Shown in pieces: positions 26,461 to 34,975 of a DNA stretch of 64,000 nucleotides. Every line of letters starts with the position of its first letter. Positions within the stretch are counted from its first letter, which is position 1. Location: the NCBI RefSeq assembly GCF_003112675.1, contig NZ_BFAY01000011.1, forward strand, positions 620,001 through 684,000. Reading direction: 5' to 3'. The notes below the pieces were generated by a model, which saw only the letters and a program-made list of their open reading frames with translations, was not told the origin of the DNA and searched no databases. This DNA comes from Leptospira johnsonii. Lineage in GTDB: Bacteria; Spirochaetota; Leptospiria; Leptospirales; Leptospiraceae. The translations under genes were made by a program, and so were the position numbers.

Positions 26461-26934
26461 TTAACCCTTCAGTTTTTTAGTGAGAACGTTTAAGAAATCG
26501 GAAACGAACTCATCGGATCTACGGTTTTTATCCGCAAATTCAAGAGCTTCTTTCGCAGCGTCTTCCGCCTTCTCATTTTTGATCACGATATTCAGGATAG
26601 AAACAAGAGCAGTGTAAACTATGTCTCCGTTATCAGAGCTGATCACTTTGTTTTTCAGAGCGATAGTGGAATCACCAGCCTCTCCGATCTGACCCAAAGC
26701 GATCCCAGCAGGAACTGCAACTTTAGGATCGTTGGAACGGTTCAGAAGATTGATCAATTCTGGAACTGCGGACTTTTCTTTTTTATCTCCCAAATAAAGG
26801 GAAGCTTCGATTTTTTCCTGATCGGATCCGCTGGAGAGTGCCTTGATATGATCTTCCGTACTTTTTTCGGCAGAAACCGAAACTGTAAAAATAAGGGTGG
26901 CGAGTATTGCTAGCGTAATGGCGCTTTTTTTCAT
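26461..26934 (-). CDS. Exported HEAT-repeat protein
   Basis: Start at ATG 26934 because an excellent AGGAGGAG lies six bases upstream and a signal peptide follows at once (KKSAITLAILATLIFTVSVSA); the frame extends further upstream but without support. The 157-residue product has two or three HEAT/PBS-like helical repeats (SGSDQEKIEASLYLGDKKEKSA, SNDPKVAVPAGIALGQIG, NGDIVYTALVSILNIVI). Such repeats bind proteins. It is probably a periplasmic adaptor, and shares a 102-base divergent promoter region with the LptF/LptG-type gene. Confidence 0.75.
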   Translation of the reverse strand: MKKSAITLAILATLIFTVSVSAEKSTEDHIKALSSGSDQEKIEASLYLGDKKEKSAVPELINLLNRSNDPKVAVPAGIALGQIGEAGDSTIALKNKVISSDNGDIVYTALVSILNIVIKNEKAEDAAKEALEFADKNRRSDEFVSDFLNVLTKKLKG

Positions 26935-27036
26935 GATCTCCTCCTGTAACCGAGGAATCTTCCCTCGGGAGCCAAGATCGTCAACCCAAATAAATGGTTC
27001 GTAGGAATCGCTCGGCCTTTTGATGATGGATTCGGA

Positions 27037-28197
27037 ATGCAATTCAGTCTTCCCGAAATCCGTCCCAAAGAATGGATCCATAGACTAAAGGAGGAATTTT
27101 TCCCTCCTAGGATCTTAGATAAGTATGTATTCTCCGAGTTCATAAAAATATTTATCGGGGCCCTTATTACTTTGGGATTTTTGGCCCTCATGTCATCTTA
27201 CAGCGATATCAAGGGAGACATGGCCTCCTCCAAAGGGGGAAAGATCCACGGTTGGCTTTTTATCCTATTCCGACTTCCCCAGATGCTCATCCAGTACATC
27301 ATGAACATCGCCATACTCTTCTCCGTTTCCTTTACCGTCGGACAATTTTCGGCGAATAAAGAATTGGTGGCTATGATGGCTGCCGGTATCTCTTTCAGAA
27401 GAATAGTGGCACCGATCGTGGCATTCAGTTGTGTTCTTTGGTTTGCGGCATTCTTCTTAAAACAAACCGTAGTAGCACCTTTAAATGCAAGGGCAAACGA
27501 AGAACATAAAATGTTGAAAGAAGGGGACCAAAACACGTTAGTCGGTGTCGTCTACCAAAAACATTTTAAAGGCCAAGAAGGTTTTTATTATATTTACTAT
27601 TACGATACTAAGGAAGAAGAGATCAAAGGCGGATTTAATTATATCTGCCTAACCCAGGAGCAAACTCCTGATTATCTTTTGGTGGCACAAAGAGCAAAAT
27701 TCGATTACCAAAAGCAAGTTTGGATCTTAAAAAGTGTAGAAGAAACAAAATTCGACGATGATCTACAGGTAGTCTCCGTGCAAAAGTTCGCGGAGAAGGA
27801 ATACACACTCCCGGAAAAGCCCGACTATTTCAAAAAATTAAAAGGTTCTGTCGAAGAGATGAACTTCTTCGAACTTTCCGAAGAAAAGGAAAATCGCATT
27901 CGTAAAGGATTATCTTACGGAGACGTGGATATAGCAAAACATACATTGTTTGCAGAACCTTTGTTGATCGTGGTCTTAACATTGGTTGGATGTGCCAGCG
28001 GATTTTTTACCAAAAGAATGGCGATCGTATCTTCTCTTGGAGTAAGTATCAGCGTAGCTCTTCTTTATATGATCATGGATCCTTCTTTCAAATCTTTGGG
28101 AGAAAACGAAGTCATCCCAATCTGGCTTGCGAGTTGGATCACTCCCATACTCTTTTTATCAGGACTATACGTAGTTTACAAAAGACTAAAAGTCTGA
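27037..28197 (+). CDS. LptF/LptG (YjgP/YjgQ) family permease
   Basis: The 386-residue protein opens with LDKYVFSEFIKIFIGALITLGFLAL, the typical first helix, then three hydrophobic segments before a periplasmic jellyroll-like domain (residues about 150-285), and three helices at the C-terminus. FSANKELVAMMAAGIS is the family's cytoplasmic coupling segment that meets LptB. The protein is half of the LptB2FG engine that extracts LPS from the inner membrane. Which half it is cannot be told from the sequence. The partner is not in the window. Confidence 0.87.
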   Translation: MQFSLPEIRPKEWIHRLKEEFFPPRILDKYVFSEFIKIFIGALITLGFLALMSSYSDIKGDMASSKGGKIHGWLFILFRLPQMLIQYIMNIAILFSVSFTVGQFSANKELVAMMAAGISFRRIVAPIVAFSCVLWFAAFFLKQTVVAPLNARANEEHKMLKEGDQNTLVGVVYQKHFKGQEGFYYIYYYDTKEEEIKGGFNYICLTQEQTPDYLLVAQRAKFDYQKQVWILKSVEETKFDDDLQVVSVQKFAEKEYTLPEKPDYFKKLKGSVEEMNFFELSEEKENRIRKGLSYGDVDIAKHTLFAEPLLIVVLTLVGCASGFFTKRMAIVSSLGVSISVALLYMIMDPSFKSLGENEVIPIWLASWITPILFLSGLYVVYKRLKV

Positions 28198-28208
28198 ACT
28201 CAAATAAA

Positions 28209-28232
28209 AAAGCCCCCGAAGATGGGGGCTTT
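28209..28232 (-). terminator. Strong intrinsic terminator, likely bidirectional
   Basis: AAAGCCCCC at 28209-28217 pairs with GGGGGCTTT at 28224-28232 around the loop GAAGAT. On the minus strand the stem is followed by TTTTTTATTTG, which makes it a good terminator for the secreted protein gene that ends at 28274. On the plus strand it follows the LptF/LptG gene by 11 bases. Confidence 0.85.
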
Positions 28233-28273
28233 CAGAATTCTGTTTTCAAAAATAGAATTCGGTTTCTTTAATA

Positions 28274-28795
28274 TTATTTTCCGCCTTTAGGCGTAACAGT
28301 CGCTTTGGGCACGATCACTCTTATATTATTCTTTTGGATCTTATATCCTCCGGAAACGGTAATAATTCCCTTAAACAGATCAGAAGTATCGGTAATTTTT
28401 GCCATGAACCAGTTTCCAGTCATAGCTTCTTCTTTCGATTCAGGAGCTCTGTATCCGTCTTCCGTTCCCATGTCAAACATGATCACTTTTACTCCCAGCT
28501 TTAGATCCTTGTCAGTAGCAAGTCGGGTCATATAAAAGTTTTTGGTCCAATACTTCTTACCGTCAGTCACTTGTAGAAATTCGCCTTCTCCTTTTGTTTT
28601 CGTAGGAGAAGCTGGGGTCATTTCCTTAGCGATATATACGTTGATATAAGTTTGATCGTTATATTCTTCCCTGGAAACAAAATAGTCGTCCGGTTGGATG
28701 AAATGATCATCCTCTTCTGCGAACAAACCTACCGGTAACAAGCTGAGACAAAACGCTACGATCGCGATCACTCTAAATATGTTTCTGTTTTTCAT
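28274..28795 (-). CDS. Secreted protein of unknown function
   Basis: The 173-residue protein has a signal peptide (VIAIVAFCLSLLPVGLFA) and an acidic mature start (EEDDHFIQPDDYF). The body is beta-rich and includes QTYINVYIAKEMTP, KKYWTKNFYMTR and IITVSGGYKIQKNN. There is no lipobox and no motif that I recognise. It ends in a clear terminator and starts at the edge of a 327-base gap, so it is a single-gene unit. Confidence 0.65.
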   Translation of the reverse strand: MKNRNIFRVIAIVAFCLSLLPVGLFAEEDDHFIQPDDYFVSREEYNDQTYINVYIAKEMTPASPTKTKGEGEFLQVTDGKKYWTKNFYMTRLATDKDLKLGVKVIMFDMGTEDGYRAPESKEEAMTGNWFMAKITDTSDLFKGIITVSGGYKIQKNNIRVIVPKATVTPKGGK

Positions 28796-29122
28796 TCCTA
28801 AACTCCGTGAAACCTATTCATTCGCCGAAACTATTAGTTCCGGCTGTGAATAATTTATTGCATATTAAAGATATAGTTGTTTTAGTCAACGCTTCCAAGA
28901 AAAAGACCTGCTCCGTTTTCGCAAAGTTTTCGGATACTGATCTAAATTTTTTTTGGATCGGGTAGTCTTAAATCTAGAAAAAAAGGATAAATTACTTTCT
29001 GAAAAAAGACTGACAATCCTCTATTCGACCGTATATATAAACTTTAAAAAAGATTAACATAGATCAATCCTGTTCCCGAAAATTTTATTTTACGTAAGCC
29101 CTTAGACATAAATGATCCTTGT
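28796..29122. other. 327-base divergent regulatory gap
   Basis: No credible gene is seen on either strand. The sequence is AT-rich with A and T runs. It contains a promoter candidate for the ABC operon (29010-29039) and must hold the promoter of the secreted protein that starts at 28795. No convincing operator or riboswitch was recognised. Confidence 0.6.
29010..29039 (+). promoter_or_regulatory. Candidate sigma-70 promoter of the ABC exporter operon
   Basis: CTGACA at 29010-29015 and the overlapping TATATA hexamers in 29032-29039 (spacing 16 or 18) form a plausible promoter 84 bases ahead of the ATPase start at 29123. Confidence 0.45.
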
Positions 29123-29854
29123 ATGAAAAAATCCGGAAAAAACGATCCGAAAGAGCCTGTCTTTGAAACCGTAAAACTTGGCAAAATTTACGATATGGGC
29201 CAAGTTAAGGTTCCGGCTTTGATCGATATCAATGTTCGATTTTTCAGATCCGAATTTTCAGTTTTATTGGGCCCTAGTGGCAGCGGAAAATCCACCTTGC
29301 TAAATATATTAGGAGGTTTGGACTCTCCCAGTTCCGGAAAGATCCTTTTCAACAATAGGCCTTTGCAGGCCGATCAAAACGACGATCTCACCGAATTCAG
29401 AAGGAAATATGTGGGATTCGTATTCCAATTTTATAATTTGATCCCGAGCTTAACGGCAGAAGAGAACGTAAGACTTGTTACGGATATCTCAGACAATCCC
29501 ATGTCTTCTTCGGAAGCGTTAGAACTAGTCGGTCTTATAGACAGAAAAGATCATTTTCCTTCCCAACTTTCCGGAGGAGAACAACAAAGGGTGGCGATCG
29601 CAAGAGCGATAGTGAAACGACCTGAAATACTTCTCTGCGACGAACCGACAGGAGCCTTGGATTTTAAAACAGGAAAGATCGTCCTGGACGCAATCTCTAA
29701 AATCAACAAAGAGTTAGGCACAACTACAATCATAATCACACATAATGTAAGTATCACTTCTATCGCGGATAGAGTTGTGGAAATGAGAGACGGATCTATA
29801 GTCTCCGACAAACCAAATTTAAAAAAAACCTCCACAGAGAATATTCATTGGTAA
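29123..29854 (+). CDS. MacB/LolD-type ABC exporter ATPase
   Basis: The 243-residue ATPase has Walker A GPSGSGKST, Q-loop FVFQFYNLIPSLTAEENV, signature LSGGEQQRVAIARAI, Walker B LLCDEPTGALD and the H-loop THN. PSLTAEENV and the DEPTGALD box are typical of the MacB/LolD/FtsE branch. Its stop overlaps the start of the permease gene by seven bases, and an adaptor follows, so it powers a three-part exporter. Confidence 0.9.
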   Translation: MKKSGKNDPKEPVFETVKLGKIYDMGQVKVPALIDINVRFFRSEFSVLLGPSGSGKSTLLNILGGLDSPSSGKILFNNRPLQADQNDDLTEFRRKYVGFVFQFYNLIPSLTAEENVRLVTDISDNPMSSSEALELVGLIDRKDHFPSQLSGGEQQRVAIARAIVKRPEILLCDEPTGALDFKTGKIVLDAISKINKELGTTTIIITHNVSITSIADRVVEMRDGSIVSDKPNLKKTSTENIHW

Positions 29855-32190
29855 AGGTCCTAGACAAAAAAGCCCTTAGGGAATTATTAGCTTGGAAATC
29901 CCAGGCACTGACGATCACGTTAGTGATCGCTTCCGGGATAGCAGTCTATCTGACTTCTCTAAGCGCTTACGATTCCCTTTTGGTCTCCAGGAACAATTTT
30001 TATTCAGAATATTCTCTCTCTCAGGGATTCGTTTCCCTTCATAAAGCTCCCGAATCTATAATTTTAGATATTTCTAAAATACCAGGAGTTTCCTATGCGG
30101 AAGGTAGGATTATCAAAGACATAGTTTTGGATTTCGAATCCGAATCTATTCCGAGCGGAGGAAGGATTGTCACCTTAACGGAAGGTTTAAACCGTTTGGC
30201 TTTATTGCAGGGAAGATTGCCGAGGGAAAAAGACGAAACTGTGATCAGCGAAGCCTTCTCCCTAGCAAATCGATTAGGACCGGGCTCCAAACTTACCGCA
30301 GTCTTGGATGGAAAGAAAAAAATACTGACCGTCTCAGGGATCGCACTTTCACCCGAATATGTGTACGTCTTTCGTCCGGGAGGATTTCTACCGGATGATA
30401 AACATTACGGGATCCTATGGATGAAAAAGGAAAGTGTTGAAGAGATCTTCGACATGAACGGAGCGATAAACGATATAATATTTGATTTTGCTCCCGATGC
30501 CGAAAAAAACTCAGCACTAAAAGAAGTGGATCTGAAGCTGACTACATTCGGAGGATTAGGCTCTTACGATAGGGACAAACTTCCGTCTCATTCCTTTTTG
30601 AGGGACGAATTCAAACAATTAAGAACAACAGCGTATTCTATTCCAATGGTATTTTTAGGAGTAGCAGCCTTCCTTCTTCATATAGTCTCTTCCAGAATGA
30701 TCTCGAAACAAAGGGAACAGATCGCCACTTTAAAAGCGCTTGGATATGGAGACAGAAGTATCGCATTCCATTATTTAAAGATAATATTATTCATCTGTAT
30801 CATAGGCTCCTTTTTAGGAATAATATTCGGATATTATTTAGGAACGCAGATGGTGGATCTATATGGAGATTATTATAGATTCCCGAACCTCAAATTCCTA
30901 TTCGACCCTAGGTTGGCGATCCAAGGAGTATTGATCGGTATAATTTCAGGCATGGCCGGCTCCTTATTATCGATCAGAAAGGCGACTTCCCTTCAACCTG
31001 CCCAAGCGATGAGACCTCCTTCTCCGGAAAATTTCTCAAAAAGTTTCTTGGAAGAATATTGGAAAGATCTACCGGTAGTGTATAGGATCGCTATACGAAA
31101 CCTGATCAGAAGGCCCGGGCGGACTTTATTATTCGTATTGGGAGTTTCTTCTTCCGTAATGATCATGATCCTTGGTTTGTTCTCCAGAGATACGATGAAT
31201 TCCATTCTAAAAATACAATTCGAAGATCTGCAAAGAGATACGGTAACATTAAATTTTCAGAATGCGATCTCGTCCGATTCCCTTTTGGAATTAGCGAAGA
31301 AGGAGGGAGTCTTATTGGCGGAAGGATACAGAGCCGTGCCGATCCGCATCCGTTACGGAAATTCCAGCAAAGAAACCGTCCTAACAGGGATGCCTGAAAA
31401 ATCCCATCTCCGAAGATTGATCAATGAACAAGGACAAAACGTTCCGGTTCCGGAAGATGGGATCCTCTTGAATTCCGGTTTAGCGAAAAAATTCGGGATA
31501 CATAAAGGAGATAAAATACAACTGGAAGTATTGGAAGGACAAAGGATCAAAACGGAAGTAGAAGTAACCGGTATCATCAACGAAATACTAGGACAAGGAG
31601 CCTATAAGGAGATCCAATCCTTAAACAGATTGTTAAGGGAAGGAGATCAGGTAAATATTGCCGCTCTTTGGACAGACTCCTCTAAAGAAGAATCTTTATT
31701 AAACGAATTAAAATCCTATCCCAAGATCTCCGGAGTGTCCACACGCAAAAGGACCTTGAAGGTATTTTATGAATTGATGTCCAAAAGTATATTGGCGACT
31801 TCCTTGATCATAATGATCTTTGCATGTATTATTTCCGTGGGAGTGGTCTATAATACCGCCTTGATCTCACTTTCCGAAAGGGCTTTTGAGTTGGGTAGTC
31901 TTAGGATCTTAGGTTTTACTAAAACAGAAGTTTTCACGATATTATCCGGAGAATTGACCATTGTAATTCTAGCATCCCTTCCTCTTGGATGTTTGCTCGG
32001 TTATTTTTCAGGATATGCAATTTTGAACACTGTGGAAACGGAAGGATTTAAGATCCCATTATTCGTTTCTCCAAAAACGTACGTAATTTCTATCATTACT
32101 GTACTGATGACTTCTTTATTTAGTTTCTGGATACTTTACGTAAAAATAAAATCAATGGATCTGATCTCCGTATTAAAGGTAAGAGAATAA
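29848..32190 (+). CDS. FtsX-like ABC permease, duplicated (780 aa)
   Basis: Translation starts at a TTG (29848) that overlaps the ATPase stop, which suggests coupling. The protein has an N-terminal helix (QALTITLVIASGIAVYL), a periplasmic domain, three helices from about residue 265, then a second N-terminal-type helix (TLLFVLGVSSSVMIMILGLF), another periplasmic domain and three final helices. That is two FtsX/MacB units in one chain. SSRMISKQREQIATLKALGYG and FELGSLRILGFTKTEVF are the paired coupling helices. Similar proteins work with an adaptor to export lipids, peptides or antibiotics. Confidence 0.87.
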   Translation: MVKVLDKKALRELLAWKSQALTITLVIASGIAVYLTSLSAYDSLLVSRNNFYSEYSLSQGFVSLHKAPESIILDISKIPGVSYAEGRIIKDIVLDFESESIPSGGRIVTLTEGLNRLALLQGRLPREKDETVISEAFSLANRLGPGSKLTAVLDGKKKILTVSGIALSPEYVYVFRPGGFLPDDKHYGILWMKKESVEEIFDMNGAINDIIFDFAPDAEKNSALKEVDLKLTTFGGLGSYDRDKLPSHSFLRDEFKQLRTTAYSIPMVFLGVAAFLLHIVSSRMISKQREQIATLKALGYGDRSIAFHYLKIILFICIIGSFLGIIFGYYLGTQMVDLYGDYYRFPNLKFLFDPRLAIQGVLIGIISGMAGSLLSIRKATSLQPAQAMRPPSPENFSKSFLEEYWKDLPVVYRIAIRNLIRRPGRTLLFVLGVSSSVMIMILGLFSRDTMNSILKIQFEDLQRDTVTLNFQNAISSDSLLELAKKEGVLLAEGYRAVPIRIRYGNSSKETVLTGMPEKSHLRRLINEQGQNVPVPEDGILLNSGLAKKFGIHKGDKIQLEVLEGQRIKTEVEVTGIINEILGQGAYKEIQSLNRLLREGDQVNIAALWTDSSKEESLLNELKSYPKISGVSTRKRTLKVFYELMSKSILATSLIIMIFACIISVGVVYNTALISLSERAFELGSLRILGFTKTEVFTILSGELTIVILASLPLGCLLGYFSGYAILNTVETEGFKIPLFVSPKTYVISIITVLMTSLFSFWILYVKIKSMDLISVLKVRE

Positions 32191-32192
32191 TA

Positions 32193-33065
32193 ATGCAACT
32201 TAAGGAAATTCTATTAAACTTGTATTCCAACAGGATCGCCCGATTTTCCGCCGCGGGCCTCTTGCTAATTCTTCTAGGCTGGTGGATCTTCCGGCCCAAA
32301 CCGTTGCAAGTGGATACAGGAACGGTAGAAAAAGGAACTTACCGACAAATCGTGGAAGAAGAAGGTATCACAAGAGTAAAAGAAAAATTCACACTCTTCT
32401 CCCCTGTAAACGGAGTACTACAAAGATTAGAAAAACACGTGGGAGAAAAAGTCAAGAAAGGAGAGATCTTAGCAGTCGTACGTTGGGATTATGATAGAAC
32501 GATAAAGTCCCCGATATCGGGAAGTATTCTATCGATCCAAAGAGAAAGCGAAGGTCCTATCTCCATAGGAGCGCCTATCCTGGAAGTTGGAAATACTTCT
32601 TCTCTTGAGATAGTGTGTGACGTGCTTACCCAAGACAGTACTCATATTCACCCTGGAGATCCTGTTTTGATAGAAGGATGGGGAGGAGAACCTTTCCAAG
32701 GAAAAGTCAGACTAATAGAACCTGCTGCCTTCACTAAAATTTCCTCCTTGGGTGTGGAAGAGCAAAGAGTAAGGACCGTAATAGATATAACTCCCCCTCC
32801 TGAGATGGGGGATTCCTTCCGAGTCCAAGCAAAAATAGTATCCTTTAGCAAAGATAATGTATTGATCCTGCCAACCGCCGCTCTGTTCAGAGAAGGAGAA
32901 AACTGGACCGTATTTAAAGTGGTAAAGGGTAAGGCACAGAAAACTAACGTTAAGATAGAAGCAAGAAGCGGAAAGTCTTCCCTTTTGACAGAAGGTTTGT
33001 CAGAAGGAGACGAGGTAGTTTTGTATCCTACGGAAGAGATACAGAACGGAAAAAGGGTGAAATAA
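32193..33065 (+). CDS. Periplasmic adaptor (HlyD/RND membrane-fusion family)
   Basis: The 290-residue protein has one N-terminal helix (FSAAGLLLILLGWWIF), then FTLFSPVNGVLQRLEKHVGEKVKKGEILAVV and IKSPISGSILSIQRESEGPISIGAPILEVG, the two halves of a lipoyl-like domain, and a beta-barrel domain to the end. The alpha-helical hairpin is nearly absent, since the halves are joined by only a few residues, so it may not reach a TolC duct on its own. It starts two bases after the permease stop. Confidence 0.85.
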   Translation: MQLKEILLNLYSNRIARFSAAGLLLILLGWWIFRPKPLQVDTGTVEKGTYRQIVEEEGITRVKEKFTLFSPVNGVLQRLEKHVGEKVKKGEILAVVRWDYDRTIKSPISGSILSIQRESEGPISIGAPILEVGNTSSLEIVCDVLTQDSTHIHPGDPVLIEGWGGEPFQGKVRLIEPAAFTKISSLGVEEQRVRTVIDITPPPEMGDSFRVQAKIVSFSKDNVLILPTAALFREGENWTVFKVVKGKAQKTNVKIEARSGKSSLLTEGLSEGDEVVLYPTEEIQNGKRVK

Positions 33066-33197
33066 CCCAATATAACCTATTCGGATTTTTTTCTGAAAAA
33101 ACTGAACTTTTTGAAAAAAAATTCATTGGTTCTCTAAAGTTTGTCCGATACTTAGTACAGATATGCCTAGGGAGTAACCGCTTAGATGCGACATAAA

Positions 33198-33245
33198 CTC
33201 TTTGGAACATGAAGAATCGGGTTTATCTACCGATTTTCCAAAGAG
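33198..33245 (+). promoter_or_regulatory. Structured leader hairpin upstream of the coiled-coil gene
   Basis: CTCTTTGGAA at 33198-33207 is perfectly complementary to 33236-33245. Inside it AATCGG at 33215-33220 pairs with 33230-33235, directly stacked on the outer stem on its 3' side, leaving a seven-base bulge on the 5' side. The element sits 32 bases before the ATG at 33278. It is not a normal terminator as no T run follows. Confidence 0.55.
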
Positions 33246-33277
33246 TCGCCGGATACACCGAAAGGAGGGTAAAGAAC

Positions 33278-33805
33278 ATGGACGTTCAACTTACGAATCT
33301 AGTCTCATCAGCAGAGAAACTTCTCCGCGACAAGAGATCTTCCGTTCCAGGAAGAACGGGAGTGCCCTCGGAAGCCCAGAACGCAGCCGACAAAACCGAG
33401 TTTTCTAGTAGCTTGACCTCTAGATACTTGAAAGTTCAAGAAACCTTGGGAAATCTCCAAGAAGAACTTTCTAAGGAACAAATGAAGCTCGGAGTATTGA
33501 GCGAAGCTAAGAGCACACCTAAAGAGGATCTTATTAATATCCTTTTCGGAGAAACTCCTTTGTTCAGAGAATTGGTAGAAAATCCGAACCAGGATCTAAA
33601 CCAATTGAGAGAACAGGTCCAAGTAAAAAAGGACCAACTGATGGATTCTATCCGCAAATACGAAGTAGAATCCGAGAACGTGCTCTCCGTCGGAATGCTT
33701 AAGAACCCTGAAAATTTCCGGAAATCGATCGAAAACCTTTCCGGTAAAGACATTCAGATGAAGCAGCTGTCCGAGAAAACTATAGAAAGGTTGATCCAAG
33801 ATTAA
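33278..33805 (+). CDS. Coiled-coil protein of unknown function
   Basis: ATG 33278 is chosen because AAAGGAGGG lies seven bases upstream; an in-frame ATG at 33209 would place coding sequence across the leader hairpin. The 175-residue product is hydrophilic and mostly helical, with heptad-like stretches KVQETLGNLQEELSKEQMKL and LREQVQVKKDQLMDSIRKYE. It lacks a signal peptide and membrane segments. Its size and composition would fit an export chaperone or a small structural protein, but no family motif is recognised. Confidence 0.65.
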   Translation: MDVQLTNLVSSAEKLLRDKRSSVPGRTGVPSEAQNAADKTEFSSSLTSRYLKVQETLGNLQEELSKEQMKLGVLSEAKSTPKEDLINILFGETPLFRELVENPNQDLNQLREQVQVKKDQLMDSIRKYEVESENVLSVGMLKNPENFRKSIENLSGKDIQMKQLSEKTIERLIQD

Positions 33806-33847
33806 AAAGCTTGCGGACACGGATCGTAAAACGATGCTGTGGCTGCA

Positions 33848-34924
33848 ATGGCGTTTAAATTTCGGATCTTATTACTTTTACTTCTGCCACCATTGTATCT
33901 TTCTTTGGTCGCGCAAACCTCAGATACATACTACTATGTATTGATCACCTCAGGAGTGTTAAACGTCAGAGAAGCTCCTGAAAACGGAAAGATCATCTTT
34001 ACATTGAATCGGGGAAATAAGGTTAAAATCCTTCCCGATGAAACAAAAGGCCCAATCGATTGGACAAAGATCAAAGCGGAAGATGGTAGAACAGGTTTTG
34101 TTTCCAGAAAATTCTTAGGACTCACACCGCCAGACACTTTGGACGAGTACAAATTAATTGGATTCGTTTGGTCCGGATACGATCCAAAGGATCTTCCTAT
34201 CTTTGTTCCACTAGCATTCTTCGGCCAAAAAGGTTGGCAAGAAGCAAAAGACGAATACGAATTCGATTATAAATTCAGAAGTGGTGTGAATACTTCTCTT
34301 CCTTCCTTTTCATTATTAGAAGGAAATAAAGGTCCCTCTTTTGCCGCAGCCTCGCCTACTACATATGGATGCCAGGAATTCCCCGCATTAAAAGTAAAAC
34401 CAACTGGAGATGTTAAAGCCAAAAAAGATTGGTTGGTATACTCTCCGGATCTTGGACTCCAATCAATTCCTCTCCAAGAATTATCCAAAACGGACACAGA
34501 TTATACTCTTTTCAAAAACTTAGCAGAAACCACTTGGAAGGCAAGAGGATATCCCGAAACAGAATGGCTTCATTCCACAATGGAAGAAGTATATTCTTTC
34601 AAGAATAACAAAAAGGAAACGTTTCTTTCGGGTAGGATCGCTTATCATAAAAAAGGCGCAGAAAGAAGATACCTCTATCTACTCGGTCGCAAATTCGGAA
34701 CGGACAGAGTTCTGATCTCCTTCGAAAAATCCGAAAAACTTACGGAAGATTTAGGATTTTACGGCGGCTCTTTCCATTTGATCGGAGTGATCTATAGGGA
34801 AGAAGATCCGGTCCCTATATTATTATTTACTGATATAGGATACGACTCTTCTATTAAATCTTTATACGAATTAAAGAACGGGACTTTGCAGTTATTATTG
34901 AGAGGCGCAGGCGACGCCTGCTGA
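33848..34924 (+). CDS. Exported SH3-domain protein
   Basis: ATG 33848 (or an in-frame GTG at 33839) begins a signal peptide (FRILLLLLLPPLYLSLVA). Residues about 28-90 form a bacterial SH3 domain: YYVLITSGVLNVREAPENGKIIFTLNRGNKVKIL through DGRTGFVSRKFLG. The remaining 260 residues have no recognised motif. Bacterial SH3 domains of this kind usually bind cell-wall peptide or other proteins outside the cytoplasm. It follows the coiled-coil gene by about 40 bases. Confidence 0.75.
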   Translation: MAFKFRILLLLLLPPLYLSLVAQTSDTYYYVLITSGVLNVREAPENGKIIFTLNRGNKVKILPDETKGPIDWTKIKAEDGRTGFVSRKFLGLTPPDTLDEYKLIGFVWSGYDPKDLPIFVPLAFFGQKGWQEAKDEYEFDYKFRSGVNTSLPSFSLLEGNKGPSFAAASPTTYGCQEFPALKVKPTGDVKAKKDWLVYSPDLGLQSIPLQELSKTDTDYTLFKNLAETTWKARGYPETEWLHSTMEEVYSFKNNKKETFLSGRIAYHKKGAERRYLYLLGRKFGTDRVLISFEKSEKLTEDLGFYGGSFHLIGVIYREEDPVPILLFTDIGYDSSIKSLYELKNGTLQLLLRGAGDAC

Positions 34925-34934
34925 CATTTTTCAG

Positions 34935-34967
34935 TTCTCGCCGCTCGGAAAAACCAAGCAGCGAGAA
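34935..34967. terminator. Bidirectional terminator-like hairpin
   Basis: TTCTCGC at 34935-34941 and GCT at 34943-34945 pair with AGC at 34957-34959 and GCGAGAA at 34961-34967, with one C-A mismatch. It lies between two convergent genes (stops at 34924 and 34976). Confidence 0.6.
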
Positions 34968-34975
34968 TCGTTAGA

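Noticed and set aside
33209..33277. Upstream start for the coiled-coil gene
   Set aside because: The extension crosses a strong hairpin and lacks a ribosome site, while ATG 33278 has AAAGGAGGG.
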